Assembly: GCA_005408345.1 (NCBI GenBank)
Contig: SEMN01000343.1
Location: forward strand, 1-64,000
Source: Macquaria australasica
Taxonomy: Eukaryota > Chordata > Actinopteri > Centrarchiformes > Percichthyidae
Reading direction: 5' to 3'
Length of the DNA stretch: 64,000 bases
Below, in pieces: positions 32,346-44,633 of this stretch (the first letter of the stretch is position 1; every line of letters starts with the position of its first letter). A program made the position numbers and the translations under genes. The notes below the pieces were generated by a model. It made no database searches. It was not told the origin of the DNA and saw only the letters and a list, made by a program, of their open reading frames with translations.

Positions 32346-34329
32346 AACAAGAACCTGTAAAGGGTTCTTTAATATGTACATGTTGGCTACATGCATGATA
32401 TTGTGCTGAAAGACTCACACTAAAGCTACATGTCCCAGGGAAAAAGTCTGCATTTCCAACAGTTGATGATCCATTTAGAAGACATGGGATAAAAGGAGCA
32501 GCATAGTTCTTGTTCTGCAGGGCAGCTAGTTAGCCCTAGGATTATCAGGCAGTATGATAAGGAAAATGTCAGATCAAACTGTTATTTTGTTCTAACATAG
32601 ATGGATTGAATTTATAATTTATAGAAAACTAACCAATGAGTTTGGCAAACTTGGGTAAAGTGTCAAATCCAATAAAAAGCACAAGAGAGCTGCTAATTTT
32701 AGCCTAACTCTCATATAGTTGCATTGAAGACTGGCTCCCACACTGTGAATGTTCCAGTCCTGAATGGGATTTTACTGTTATCTGTATCTGTCTCAAAATA
32801 ATGAAGTTAACAAATGACTCTTGGCCTTGGACGTAACGCTAGGTTACTACTGTATGTAGCAAGCAGTTACAGCAGATAAACACACTGTGTGTATTGGGCT
32901 CTATTAAGAGTGATACTTGGTATCCAATGCACTTGTACGGTATCTTTTTAACCTTGCAAAAAACACAAGAGCTTAAGTGTAAGGAATGAAATATAGTGTG
33001 TTTGTGTAGCTTTAGTCTCAGTCTTTTTGATATCATATGTGTAGCCTTCAAGTGCATATTTAAGAACCCTTTAAACATAGCTTTCATTTTAAAACGAGTC
33101 AGCTATAAACAATTAAGTCTTCAGGCTTCACTGAGTTAGTGTTAATTAGAAAGCTACAGCTGATAAAATCAGCTGACATACAAATGAGAAGCTGCTTTTA
33201 TTTGCTTATGTGTGATATCAAAGACCCATTATTTCAAAAATTACCAAGGATTTCGATGGTAAATCGAGGTGTAGCAACAGTAACTAATGGGGAGTGGGGC
33301 TTAGCAAAGGGTCAGATGGAGACCAAGATATTATGGCAAAGCATTTATCATATCTGTACCTTACAATATTGCCTACTAATGTGTTTAGATAGTGCTATGT
33401 ACTGTATTAAGAGGCTGGACAAAAGGACAGACAATGAGAGTAAGTAACTGGTTATATCCATTACATAGTCATTTTAACTCCTCTTGTTAAATGTTTGATG
33501 GTGGTTTTTACATTGTCTCTGTTCAAAGAGACTGCTTAGTCACTGTGCATAGTGTGTGTTCATGCTAAACCCCCCACTATTGATTCAGGGCTGAAAAGAA
33601 AAGTAAGCTGAGGACACCGCTGTCATCTGTCAGGTACTTACTGTATCAAGTGTTGAGACTGCCACACTCCAGAGCTGAAGAAGCATTACATGAGGCTAAA
33701 AGCATCAATTCAGACACCTTTATCTGTTTAATGTTAGGCTGCAGCTGAGCCTGGGTGTTGAAGTTCCCTTTTGACAAGACAGATAAATACCAGAAATTAA
33801 ATACAATGGACCAGCTATTGTTCTCCAGGAGCTGATGCTTGATATCTTGGTGCATGTTGCTGCATGTTTGAGACATTTGTTTCTGGCTGAGGGAACAAAG
33901 AAAACACTGCAGTACAGACCAGTACTGGCTGATATCTGTGGCAGCTGGTGTGGAATTTGAATTTGATGAATCCGAAATTTAAATTCATTACTTAAAATTA
34001 TATATGAGGTTCGTATTCAATGTACTATATCTTTTATATTTGCATGTAAAGTTTTGAAATGTCTAAAAGAAAAACTTGATTTTTGAAAACAGAAGGTACA
34101 CAGTGCATTTCAAATTCAGTTCTTCTATTTCAGTTTCATCTGTCTGTGACAGTATTTTAGAGACTTAGGTAAAACAAAGCAGCACTGATTAAACCTACAT
34201 TTTCAAAACCTTTCTGTCTTTTATTTGGGGCACCAAACACAGTCACCTCAGTTTTGCCTTTATTTGGAAAAAGATACTTCTGGCATATCCGGTAATTACT
34301 TTGTTAAGGGGACTATATTAAGTCGCTGA

Positions 34330-34475
34330 AAAAGAGACGTAGATTTGAGTATCGTCAGCATAAATATAGTAATCAATGTTGTTGTTAATCAAATCTGACC
34401 TAATGGGAGCATGATTAGATTTATTAGAAGGGGGGCATGTATTGATCCTTGTGGCACTCCACAGGTCATGTTTGG
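34330..34475 (-). mobile_element. Highly decayed LINE reverse-transcriptase patch
   Basis: Minus-strand translation in shifting frames gives TCGVPQGSI (near 34460) and YADDTQIYVS (near 34345), in the right order and about the right spacing for the RT palm. The sequence between has lost its frame. Confidence 0.65.
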
Positions 34476-37400
34476 AAGATTGCCAATGGCCAATATTTCA
34501 AATTTTGAAATATAAATTCAGATAGAATTTCAAATATGAGCAGCACCACAGTATGGACTAATACTGCACATCACCCATAAGCACAGCAGTTTGTCACTGA
34601 TTTTAATCTTTCATGTCTGACTTGCTCTCTTGCCAAAAGTGTTAGCTTAAATTGCCCAGGGTTAGTTAATAACACAGGCCATTATACTGCCTCCTTTTAC
34701 AAGTTCAGTTTGCTTCAACAACAGCTCACACATTTCCTTCACAGCTATAAACAAACACAGAGTTTCTGGTTATTCTTGAAAACAAAACCAACTGCTGACA
34801 TTAGATTTCCCCTGTACAGGCCGCTGCAGCATTTCACTTCTTGTTATGTTCACTCTTCTGCTTTTTTGGTCTCATCTCTAAATACCACAGCTTTTGGTGG
34901 GGATTTTGTGGACAAACAAGAAGACTTCCTGATACAGTTTCAATGAAAAGGTTTTCATGGCAGAGAGTGAATTCACAGCACATGCTTGACTTCTGTATAC
35001 CTAATAATAACTTGCATACTAACAGAAATAACAGCATAGGACTTTTGGTTTCTTAATGTGTGTCTATGACCTTTATGTTGCTGTGAATCACACAAGTGGG
35101 TCTCACAGACTTTAGTGAAATGATGAAATGGTGTCTTTTGCACTGCTCAGGTGGCACTAGTGTTATGGTTAGTAGGTCTGTACAGACACTGTTATTGCAA
35201 TCATAAAGAAAAGGTTTCCAAACTCAAAAACCTTTATTAACTCAAACACTCGTCAAAATTTCCTCTTTGTGTTGTGACTTGAGAAAAAAAACAACACAAA
35301 GGGGCCAAACATAATGCAACCCTCACTCAGACTGCAGAAATACAGTATTTCTGCACAGAACTGAAGCCTTGGTGCTGGGAAGGATGTTGGATGCAAATCA
35401 GCAGCAGTAATTGGAGTAACTAAGCTGGAGTAACTACAGTTTCACTTCCCTCATTTTGGTCTGTCATTGACTGAATTAGAAAACCAGCATTTAAAGTTAT
35501 AAATCTTACGATTTTTATGAAAACATTTTTGATACTATGTATGGTTGGCATTTTTCCCCGAAATAGCCATTCAGTGTATTTACATACAGTAATTATCTCT
35601 CTATATAGTATTTTATTTGATAGTGGCGGTGTGTGCCATTCCTGCACTGGATTCAGATTGCCAATTCAAACACAAGGGATTCAAAGGAAACGATGCATGT
35701 ACTGTATGTAATCCAGCACAGTTTTATCTGATAGTTTTACTGTTTACTGTTCACTCTCCTACAGCCGAATCAGAGCTGTATTAAGTTTCTTAATGCAAAC
35801 CGAACATTTCATAGGCAAAACACAGGGTGGCTTTTATTGTGTGAGCTACGTCTTTATTAAAACAACGTGAGTTTGTTTGGCTGCATTGTAAACGGATACA
35901 CCAGATGCTCTTCTGTTGTATATCTGACAAAGTAGCTGCTCAACAAGTGTTTACTATAGTATTAAATCGCACTTGTTCTTACCACCGTAAACATAGGTGT
36001 CACCAAAGCAACCAGGACCGAAATCTTAAGGATTACAGCTGTAAAGTAGGTGGTTCAATCAGTCCTCCAAACTTAACGACAAAATACATTGTTTGTTAGT
36101 GTCTTTCAAAACTGCCACAAATCACCATTACAAAAAGATTCATATTAGAGCATTTTCTTATCTGCCACCTCTGTTTAAGGTTTGGTTCATGCTCAAAACA
36201 ACTTAGTTAGAGTTTGGTAACAATTGTGGTAATGGTTTAAAGAAAATAATAGTGACTGTCAGTTGGAAACAGGAAATGAACAGCAGTCTTTTGCCTCCCC
36301 CTATTTCATTTCCTGAGTTATAATTCACACGGCCAGTAGAGGTCTTAGTCACTTAATTGTTAGTAGGCATTTGAACAAACAGCTAATGCTGTTGTTTTTC
36401 TGGTGAGGACAGACTCTGTATCTACATTGCTAGATACTAGAGTTAAGTTATAGAACATGTTTTTGTGATTTGACCCATTAAGAGATGTTGCTTTCCATGA
36501 TGTCACCTTTGTACATGACAAAGTCAAAATGTCCTGTCTGATGGGACTGTCACATTACCACTGTACATAACAATCTGAGTTTCTGCTAATTTCACACAAT
36601 ATTGTATGACAATTGAAATATAAAGAAAACAAAAAGCAAACCTTAATTCAAGGTCCACCTACTAGCTTTTCCTTGCGCTTCAACCTCATGTCATCGTCTT
36701 CTTCCGTGAATGGGATTTGCATAAGTTGTCATTGAGACCTTGCGTTGTGATTTTGGCCAAACTTTTGTTTCCAAGGTCACGAATTCATTTCATGCTCAAT
36801 TTCGTGAGACGGCATTGGCAGCACAGGATTTATTGAAAGTGCCATGTAATGTTTGTCCCTCTGCACTAATACAGTACCTGCCTCTCCTTGTGACAGCTCT
36901 TTATTTTCATTGAGGGTCCAGCTTTTAATTTTAATGTCATGTTTGTTTCTTTGTATGGAATACATGCTCATAAGCACCTTTTTCACTGTCTTAAGCTCTC
37001 ATGACAAATATATTGTGTGATCTGTACCCAAGGTTTAGAGTTGGTCTTGACTTCCAGTTTAGTCTCATGTTCTCTCTGTGTGGTAGCACAGCTTGTTTCC
37101 TTAGCGTGGGTAGTTTGGGTTATCATATGCACTTCTGAATTGACTAATAACTACAGTATGAGGCGCAGATGTATAAACCATGAGAACATTGTGCAGTGCT
37201 CCTGCTACATTCTTTCCAAGTGACCATGTGTAAATATCTACTGTATGTTTGTCTGTAATGATGTATTTTAACTGTCGAGTCTATAAAGCAGTGTAGATGT
37301 AAGTGACGTTGATACACATGAGAATATGCACACTGATTGTAAATAATGATGACATTCGACTTTGCATATACAAGCTGTGTTTCATGTGGTACAGTATGCA

Positions 37401-37504
37401 AAATATATTTCTATATGCTGTTATATCTGATATTGGAGATTATTTGAAATGCAAGAATGAAAATGAAACTAAATGTTTTTCTCAAACTGTCGTCTGTATT
37501 CAAT

Positions 37505-38110
37505 GTAGATGACTTTTTAGCCACGTCAGCACTGTGGTGAGTCGGTCCACCAGTTTGATCCAGACTGAAAGACCTCAACAACTATTGGATAGATTGCCAT
37601 GAAGGTGGTAAAGACATTCATGTCCCTAGACTGACTTTGGTGATCCTCTGACTTTTCATATAGAGACATCAGCAGGTCAAAGTTCTCACGTATCCAGTGA
37701 AATATCTCAACATTTACTTGATGGATTGACACAAAGTTTTATACATTCTGTCATGGTTCGCAGAACCTCCGGCTCATGAAGCTACAAGCCACTTTTCATT
37801 GGAAGTAGTTAAACTACAGAAAAACTACACATTTGTTCAAAATAGCACTGAAGATATTTCACATCAACAAACTTATATTGTTTGAGTTTGGTTGCAACAT
37901 TCTACTGGAAAAGGTAGTTCACCTAGTAGCTACATGGAGTGAACTGTAATAACTTTGGTGATCCTCTGACTTTTCATCATTTCAACATTTATATTTGTCC
38001 AATAGTTTGTTTTATGACCAAATACCTGCAGAACTAATGACATTCATCAGTCTCAGCTGTACATTATCTTCAAACATTGGAATGTTACCATTGTCATTGT
38101 GAGCATTTAA
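37505..38110 (+). repeat. Fish dispersed repeat with internal duplications, interrupted
   Basis: Contains 'aacaactattggatagattg', 'ccatgaaggtggtaaagaca', 'gactttggtgatcctctgac' (twice, about 37634 and 37953), 'ccagtgaaatatctcaacat' and 'ccaaatacctgcagaactaa'. Together these match a common teleost interspersed repeat. About 190 bases near 37745-37935 are unrelated and may be an insertion. Confidence 0.6.
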
Positions 38111-38962
38111 TACAACCTCACAGATCTGTGTGGCTGTCGACTCTTTGTCTTGTTAAGGTAAAAGGGTTTGTTACATTACAGAAATAGAAACTAGAGCCAG
38201 TGGAGGGTTACATCAGGGACAATTGAAAAACCTCTATTACACATGGAGCAAATCACACTATAAAAAAAAGAACAGATCAATTTCAACCACACGGGGTTTT
38301 CCTTGGGTTGTGGTTGGGGAGGTGCTGCACTGACACAAGCTGCATTCTTTGCACTGCATTGAGTACATTGCTGTGACAGTATAGTTTTCACACTAATCAA
38401 TCACACAAGTTAACCCTGATCTCACTCATTCCAATGTTGATTGGACAACTTGTTATACACATTTGAGGGTTTTGTTGTAAATCAAACATGAGTTTGATTA
38501 TTTTATGTGATTTTATATACAGTTGCTGCATCATGATATATTGACATCAGAGAAATATTCTTGTGAATAATGTATACTGATTTCAACCATATCATCCAGC
38601 CCTACTGCAAAATAGTGCAAGTCACTGCACTTTAGGAACAAGACTTCTAGTGTCGTGACGGTGAAGTACAGTAGTATGTTCAAAGCAGACTGAAAAGGTG
38701 GAGCTGATTTAAAATAATGAGCTGTGTGGGTTGTCCCCCTATTGGGGTTTTATCCACATTTATAGCAACCACAGCATCAGTATAATATTATAGTGACTAT
38801 CCTATCCAGGGCTTGACAGATAACAGGAGAGAGTTGGCAGAATATTCACATCATCAGCATTGACACAGCTAGCGTGGTGGCATATTTCAGCACAAACAGG
38901 AGAACACACATCGCTGCACTGTTATCAGCTGTCAGTGCCAATTTACCACCGTGAAACTAGAG

Positions 38963-39960
38963 CAGGGGTCAGCAACCTTTTCTATGATGAGTGTCAATTT
39001 TTCAAAGATGAAGATGACTGGCGTGCTAGTGGCGTTTGTTAATGCGCATTCAATTTATTTTTCATTTATGCACTGATACTTAATTGCACCATTTTTAATA
39101 ATAATAATAATTGTTTTTAATAATAACAATAATACTAATAATGACAATAATAATAAGAATAATAATAGAATTATAGGCCTATAATTTGCACAGGATCCCA
39201 TCTCTCAGTTACTAATTTACACATACAAACCCATGTTGTGATGTAAGCTAAGTAGTCAAATGTAAAGTCGGCTTTCCACTTAGTACAATCCTTGTCCCTG
39301 CCTTTCGCTGCTCTCCTTATGTCTGCTCTGTATGTTGATACTTGGTGGTCTGTTGTCAGCCGACTGTGAGATGTGGGATGTCCACACTTTTATCCTCAGC
39401 CACACTGAACACAGGTGCATTTGTCAATGCAACAGTTTGCTGTACATTTTCAGTAATGCTCCTCTCAACAGTTCTTGTGGACGGAATCCTGTATATGATA
39501 GTCTTTATTCTGCAGTCCATCAAACAAAACCTCTGCACTGTTGAGGAAAGCCTCCTTTATGTACTTTCTGTCTATAAATTGTTTCCCATGTTAAGCAATA
39601 CACTCCGAATTTAGCCTCTGTAGCCTGATGTTTGGAGGTACACAGTGTTTTAGATGTGATACTTTGCTTAGCAAAGATTGACTCAGCTTTATCTGACTCA
39701 TCTTTGAAGTTTTTCTCATGCTTAGTTTCAGAATGATGCTTGATGCTTGACGCTTGACGTTCAACACACCACATTTTCACAGCAAAACACAGGAACTGAA
39801 ACTCTGTTGTCCAACTGAGCTGAAAAGGCCTGCAGGATATGCTCTCCATGTTGTGTGGAGATTGGTGCAGTGTGGTCTCCTCTCTGACAAGTGGTTACTG
39901 GTTACGGCATCTATGCTGTTATACGGCAGCTCAAGGACCACTCAGCACGAATAGTGTGCT
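38963..39960 (-). mobile_element. hAT-superfamily transposon remnant (GTF2IRD2/ZBED-like transposase)
   Basis: The left end carries 'caggggtcagcaaccttt', a typical hAT terminal repeat. Minus-strand frames give a BED-type zinc-finger remnant (39849-39520, with SIKHHSETKHEKNFK) and then PSTRTVERSITENVQQ ... SVAEDKSVDIPHL (39538-39356). That order resembles hAT transposases of the GTF2IRD2-like group. Stops and missing catalytic parts show it is dead. An ATT-rich tract (39096-39170) lies inside it. Confidence 0.6.
39096..39170. repeat. Imperfect (AAT)n tract
   Basis: Taa/ata/aat trinucleotide-like low-complexity sequence with interruptions. Confidence 0.8.
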
Positions 39961-40089
39961 GTTTTTTGTAAATGCAGATTTGACATGGCTCTTAGAGGCT
40001 GCAATGTTCATCCCACCTGCAATAAAAATTGTTGAATGAATTGAACAACATACTGGCAGTTTTTCTGTTCTTACCAGTAGTAAGTTCTT

Positions 40090-40470
40090 AGGGGGGTGCT
40101 AGTGGAAAGTTCATGTTTCCAAGATAAAAATTGTTCATCCTATGGAGAGTATGAAATTGCTCAGTAAATTTCACCTTTTGCGCTTTGAGTTTGATCTATA
40201 GTATATAAGTAGAACCTTTGGCCTGATGGTGGCGTCAGAACAAAAAGGTAACGGGGTCAGCTAAATTACTAGAAATCATCACCTGGGGCCATAGATATCT
40301 ACAGCATATTTCCATTAGTTTTCAAGATTGTGTACCTTCTCATGGACCTAAGTGTTGGTAAGGGGGGATTCTAAAATCCCCCAAATCATTTAGGATTATT
40401 TTTATATTTATACCAAATTTCATGGCAGATAAGATGAATGGGGAGGTAAATTCATACAAAGTTGTTGTGG
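40090..40470 (-). repeat. Diverged, inverted copy of the 37505-38110 repeat family
   Basis: Patches such as ggtgctagtggaaagttca, gttcatcctatggagagtat and ccaaatttcatggcag resemble the reverse complement of the 37.5-38.1 kb repeat. The similarity is patchy. Confidence 0.4.
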
Positions 40471-40703
40471 TTCTCACTAATTGCCTGCAGAGGATGTTAA
40501 AGGTCTTATCTGAAATAAGGCCCTTTTAAGAAAAACAAAACAAGAGCTGTAGTAGCAGTGGAACTATTGACTAATTATGAAAAAATATTTAAAACGAGAG
40601 TAATATGAGAAATTAACCAATTGAAAAGAAGTCAAAACAGCCCAACACTTCTCTTCATCTCCACTGTTGACAACCAGTCTATAGTCTAATCTTTCAGTCC
40701 ATA

Positions 40704-40749
40704 GATAGACAGACAGACAGACAGACAGAGAGGCAGATAGACAGACAAC
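40704..40749. repeat. (GACA)n microsatellite
   Basis: About eight GACA/GATA units (tagacagacagacagacaga) with a short interruption. Confidence 0.9.
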
Positions 40750-40915
40750 AGTATTTCCTTTTACATGTTTGTAATTGTTTTACAGGTAACCTAACTATCC
40801 AGACACACAGAGATATAACAAACATGTTTAATGTAAACATGCCTAAATACATACAAAACAAAAACTAATACAGAAACATAAATTACATAAGACAGAATGG
40901 CCAGAAGTAACTTAC

Positions 40916-40981
40916 AGCGACATCCTCGACATTCATCCTCACAGTTCTCCTCCACTGCATCGCTGATGCCCATTGATGTAT
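40916..40981 (-). CDS. Possible orphan exon, cysteine-rich acidic, unassigned
   Basis: On the minus strand a 66-base segment sits between a good acceptor (ttatttcctcag) and a consensus donor (gtaagt). One frame is open and reads TSMGISDAVEENCEDECRGC. If the donor is ignored, the same frame continues into a hydrophobic stretch (LLLAILSYVIYVSVLVFVLY) and stops at 40791, and an ATG lies just upstream (41001-41003). I recognise no family, and neighbouring exons were not found. It may be chance. Confidence 0.25.
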
Positions 40982-41284
40982 CTGAGGAAATAACATAAAC
41001 CATAAATATATTTTAGGACTTAAAATTCCACCAAGTGGTCCCACTAGTCAAGTGAGTGTTTTTTAAGGTCCATCATGATCTATATCTATATCAGTTGGAC
41101 TGGACATTAAATGGACTTTACCTGCCAGCACCCTAGTACAAAGTCCATGTAATGTCCGATTGAGCCCATGTGTGAAAAGGGTAGATCATTGTCCAGAGAA
41201 TTCACAACCAGCGAGTGGGTGTGTAGATGACGATTCTATCATGCGACCGGCACACAAACATCCAAGGGTGAAGAAGGGTCAGTT

Positions 41285-41640
41285 ACATAAAGATGCCAAC
41301 AAAAATGTCTGCTAACTGGAAAGACGACAAGAACTTCTGTCGCAAACGGCAGACACCAAAATTGTCAGACAAATTTAAGGAACAGTAAGAGACTCGGTTG
41401 TGTATGACCACATTTCAAACCTGCTACGCAAGTGCGGTGTAATTCGAGCCAAGGTGCAGATCAAGAACAAACTAAAAGCACTAAAAAGGCAGTACCATCA
41501 GGTCGTTGACCACAATGAGTGGAAACAACTGCAACACCTGGTGTTTTAGTTTGTGCAAGACTATATGGGGTTCGAGCCACTCAACGAACCCTGTGGCTTT
41601 GGTTGAGAGCATGGAGACGGCCTCCACCTCAAGATGTCCG
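41285..41640 (+). mobile_element. Remnant of a Harbinger-type Myb/SANT-like DNA-binding gene
   Basis: In shifting + frames: MPTKMSANWKDDKNF, VYDHISNLLRKCGVIRAKVQ (from about 41400), IKNKLKALKRQYHQVVDHNE and VALVESMETASTS. This is the pattern of the Myb/SANT-like protein that accompanies the Harbinger transposase. At least two frame breaks are present and no transposase was found. Confidence 0.6.
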
Positions 41641-41649
41641 AAGACGGGT

Positions 41650-41700
41650 GCACCCCGGTAGCTCACCTGGTAGAGTGCGTATCTACTCAGGCCTAGCTGA
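41650..41700 (+). mobile_element. tRNA-like SINE head fragment
   Basis: 'ccggtagctcacctggtaga' followed by gtgcg closely resembles a tRNA 5' half with its A box. The B box and the rest of a tRNA are missing, so this is not a tRNA gene. Confidence 0.4.
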
Positions 41701-41739
41701 AGAAGTTAGTGTAGCCAGATACATTTTATTCGATATTCA

Positions 41740-42400
41740 GCCACATGGACAAAACTGGAGTTGTTTTGCCTGCCAACTTTGACTTTCCCTGGAACTGTGC
41801 CAGCAACATCTGGGCCCGGACCTTTTCTTTGTCAGCCCTGAAACAAGACTGCCAGACCGGCTGGAAGACCTCATCTGCTCGGTGACCAACTGCTTCACGG
41901 AGTCACCTGGGAGCATAACCTGTAGCTGGGCTCCTAAACCACAGAGCCTCATAGGCAGACAGGCCTGCACCTCCTGCTGCGTGGTGCCACCGCACAACAA
42001 CTTTGGAAGTCAGCTGAAATGGTCTCTGCAATGAATCAGCAGGTAGGCAAAACTCCATCTGCTGCTGTGATAAGAGTTGCTGTCGAATAAAATAAATCCC
42101 CTTTAGAGAAGTTGATTGCCCTAGCGTTACATTACCGTTGCTGTTTTGGTTTAACCAAGCACACCATTATGCGTGGTAATGTGATGTGAACCATAGTCTC
42201 CTTTGTCTTGTCCACATTTAGCAACATTGTTCTTCATACACCAGGTTGTCAAAAGTCCCACCACGCCCTGTACGCAACTTGTCATTGTTGGAGCAGCAGC
42301 ACACCACCGTTGGCATGTCATCAGCAGACTTAATGACTTAAAAAATACCTGGAGTTGTACAACACGGCGCTAGCTACTTATAAGAACCAGAACACATAAA
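41740..42400. other. Unassigned, relatively GC-rich intergenic DNA
   Basis: The segment 41740-42040 is GC-rich with open frames on both strands, but none matches a family I know. It may be the rest of the transposon debris to its left. Confidence 0.3.
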
Positions 42401-42449
42401 TTCAATGCATTTTTATTTGATTAGTTCAGTCCAGCGTGGCCTGACATTT

Positions 42450-43060
42450 TATTAAAAAACAAACAATACATTCCACTTGCACATCAAATTGTGGAACCAA
42501 TGATTGATTTTCTTGGGGAATAATTTACACATATTGTCCAGTTGTTGCATCCTTTTGGCAGCAGGTGGCAGATTGATTATCTGAACAAGCAATCATTTTA
42601 CCTTTATCCCCTCTCAATATTATTTGGGGTTTTCAAGATGAACAAAATATGTTATTAAACACTGTTGTGTTGCTTTGCAAAGTTTATATATTTCATTCTC
42701 CAAAAAAGCTGGTTCTGAGCTTCTTCATTTTATTTCTAAAAAATTATTATTATTAGATTTATGATTATTCTGTGATATCATAATTTAATATTATCTGGCT
42801 TTTCCTTTTATTCCTGCTATGAGATGAAGTAATTCGTTTGAACGGATGTAGAAGTGATTTGTTTTTGTATTACAGTTACATACAGTACTTGACATGTATG
42901 TACATGTATGTATTTATGTTTACATGTGGTTTGTCTGTTGTAATTTGTATAGTTGTTTATGTTTGTGATGTAAGTTATATTTGCTATTTTTTTGTGTAAG
43001 TTCTGTATATGTATTTTGAGGTTGTGTAAAAATAAAATAAAATAATTTTTAAAAAGAGTA
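42450..43060 (+). mobile_element. Possible L1-type LINE 3' end
   Basis: + strand frames between stops (LSILFGVFK, then LLCCFAKFIYF and FISKKLLLL) resemble the C-terminal end of fish L1-like ORF2 proteins. The stretch is followed by a TG-rich 3'UTR and an A-rich end with AATAAAATAAAATAA near 43030. The match is weak. Confidence 0.3.
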
Positions 43061-43680
43061 ATTTGGCTCTCGGTACGTATCTTCAGTGACGATCAAGGCA
43101 GGTCATTTTGAGAGAAGGTAAGGTAAGAAGGTTGTTCTCAGTCAAATCAATATTTAATCCTCTGAATCCTGAAAACTACAATTCACAATCGTCTTGCAAT
43201 GAATAAAGACAATTTTAATGTAAATCGCGTGAAAATAATGGCAAATTTGGGCACTTTTGGCTTACCATACAAAACAACCACAAAGAGAAGCAAAAATGAC
43301 TGAATAAAAGACACACAAAATTACCACAAAAAAAGCGAAATGACTACAAAGAGATGCAAAACAACTGCAAACACAAAGAGACCCAAATCAGCGTTAGTGG
43401 TTTTGTGATGCTTTCAGTCTGGGTTTCTTGCTCCTATGTAGGAGGTAGGGGGCCTTCTACACGTCAGTGCCCAAGGGCCCATTGTCTCATTATCTGACCA
43501 TGCCTAAAGTAGTTTGTTTCATTCCAGGTATTGATATTGTCTGTTACTTTCTACTTACTTTAGTTGTGTTTTGTTCTTCTTGTTGTTGTTTTTCTTTTCT
43601 ACAGTCTCCCTTTCCCTCTTTTAGTTTTAATGTCTTTCTTTTTTTATTACTATTATTACTTCTTATTCCTTATGCCATAT

Positions 43681-43745
<65 letters not shown>

Positions 43746-44620
43746 CAAATAAAATACCAATTTCCTCTTTTTATACACTTAGACGTGCACACAATTGGTT
43801 GTTGCAAATGATATATAGAAAACATTTAAATGTGAAGTAAGTTGTGAAACTTAAGTAAACCATTAATATATCAAAAAAGAAAATGAAATAATGATTTGGA
43901 GACAAAATTGAAAGCCCAGTATATTCCCACCCTGAAATAATTTCCACTGCTGGTTTCTGGCGCTGCTTCGTAGGCTGCTGGAGGAGGAACCAGGGGGATT
44001 ACCAGATTACCAGGGAGTTCCCCTCCTCCCTTTCACTCTGTGTAGCTGTTGGGGAACTGTTACTCCACTGGAAACTTTCTCACTACATTCTAAGACCTGC
44101 ATTGTAAATGAGTAGTACAGAGCCAGTTAAGGCAAGTCATATCTTACGTAATACCAAGGCTAAAATTGTCCACTTTTACTGATGATGAAATTACAGGAGT
44201 GCACTGTTGGCATTTTGCTTGAAAATAGTGCCTCCACTGTCATTTCATTAATAAATAAATACACGCTGTAACAAAGTAACTGTCAGGGCCATCGTGTGAA
44301 ATCACGAAGAATCGTTTTTTGATTGTAATTATTTGTGGAGGTAGGATCTGTCACCATTAAGGCTGCCTTTCATTTGATTTTGATGTTTTTAACATCCACC
44401 CACTTAATCAACAGAAATGATGGGGCTTCATCAGAAAAGAATGCCGTACATAGACTTTCATAGGAAAGAGAAGTATTGAATTTTGGTTTATAACACCATA
44501 TTTAACTACTGCAGCCGGGAAATCCAAATTTGGGCAAAGGGTAGAGCTGACATGATGAGTAAGAGGAATGAGTGTGTGACCAGTAACCACAGTTGTCAAC
44601 TGTTACTGTAGAAACATGCA
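43061..44620. other. Intergenic, microsatellite only
   Basis: Apart from the CT/CA tract at 43684-43742 I see no gene or recognisable repeat. Confidence 0.5.
43684..43742. repeat. Compound (CT)n(CA)n microsatellite
   Basis: About 14 CT units pass directly into about 15 CA units. Confidence 0.93.
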
Positions 44621-44633
44621 AAAATGCTCCTAA

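Larger units (their letters stand above)
31552..37500. other. gabbr1: gabbr1 3'UTR and downstream intergenic DNA
   Basis: The proximal part must be 3'UTR. An AATAAA at 31627-31632 is only 76 bases after the stop and may be one poly(A) signal; another (32680s) would give a 1.1-kb UTR. The true end is unknown. Beyond this, only a SINE fragment (32165-32345) and a decayed LINE patch (34330-34475) are recognisable. Confidence 0.5.

Noticed and set aside
39342..39614. 90-codon + strand frame
   Set aside because: It is antisense to the hAT transposase remnant and has no independent support.
41650..41700. tRNA gene
   Set aside because: Only the 5' half with an A box is present; there is no B box, anticodon stem or acceptor partner.
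24030..43742. CRISPR-like or other prokaryotic arrays among the tandem repeats
   Set aside because: The repeats are simple microsatellites and decayed minisatellites without regular unique spacers, in a vertebrate genome.
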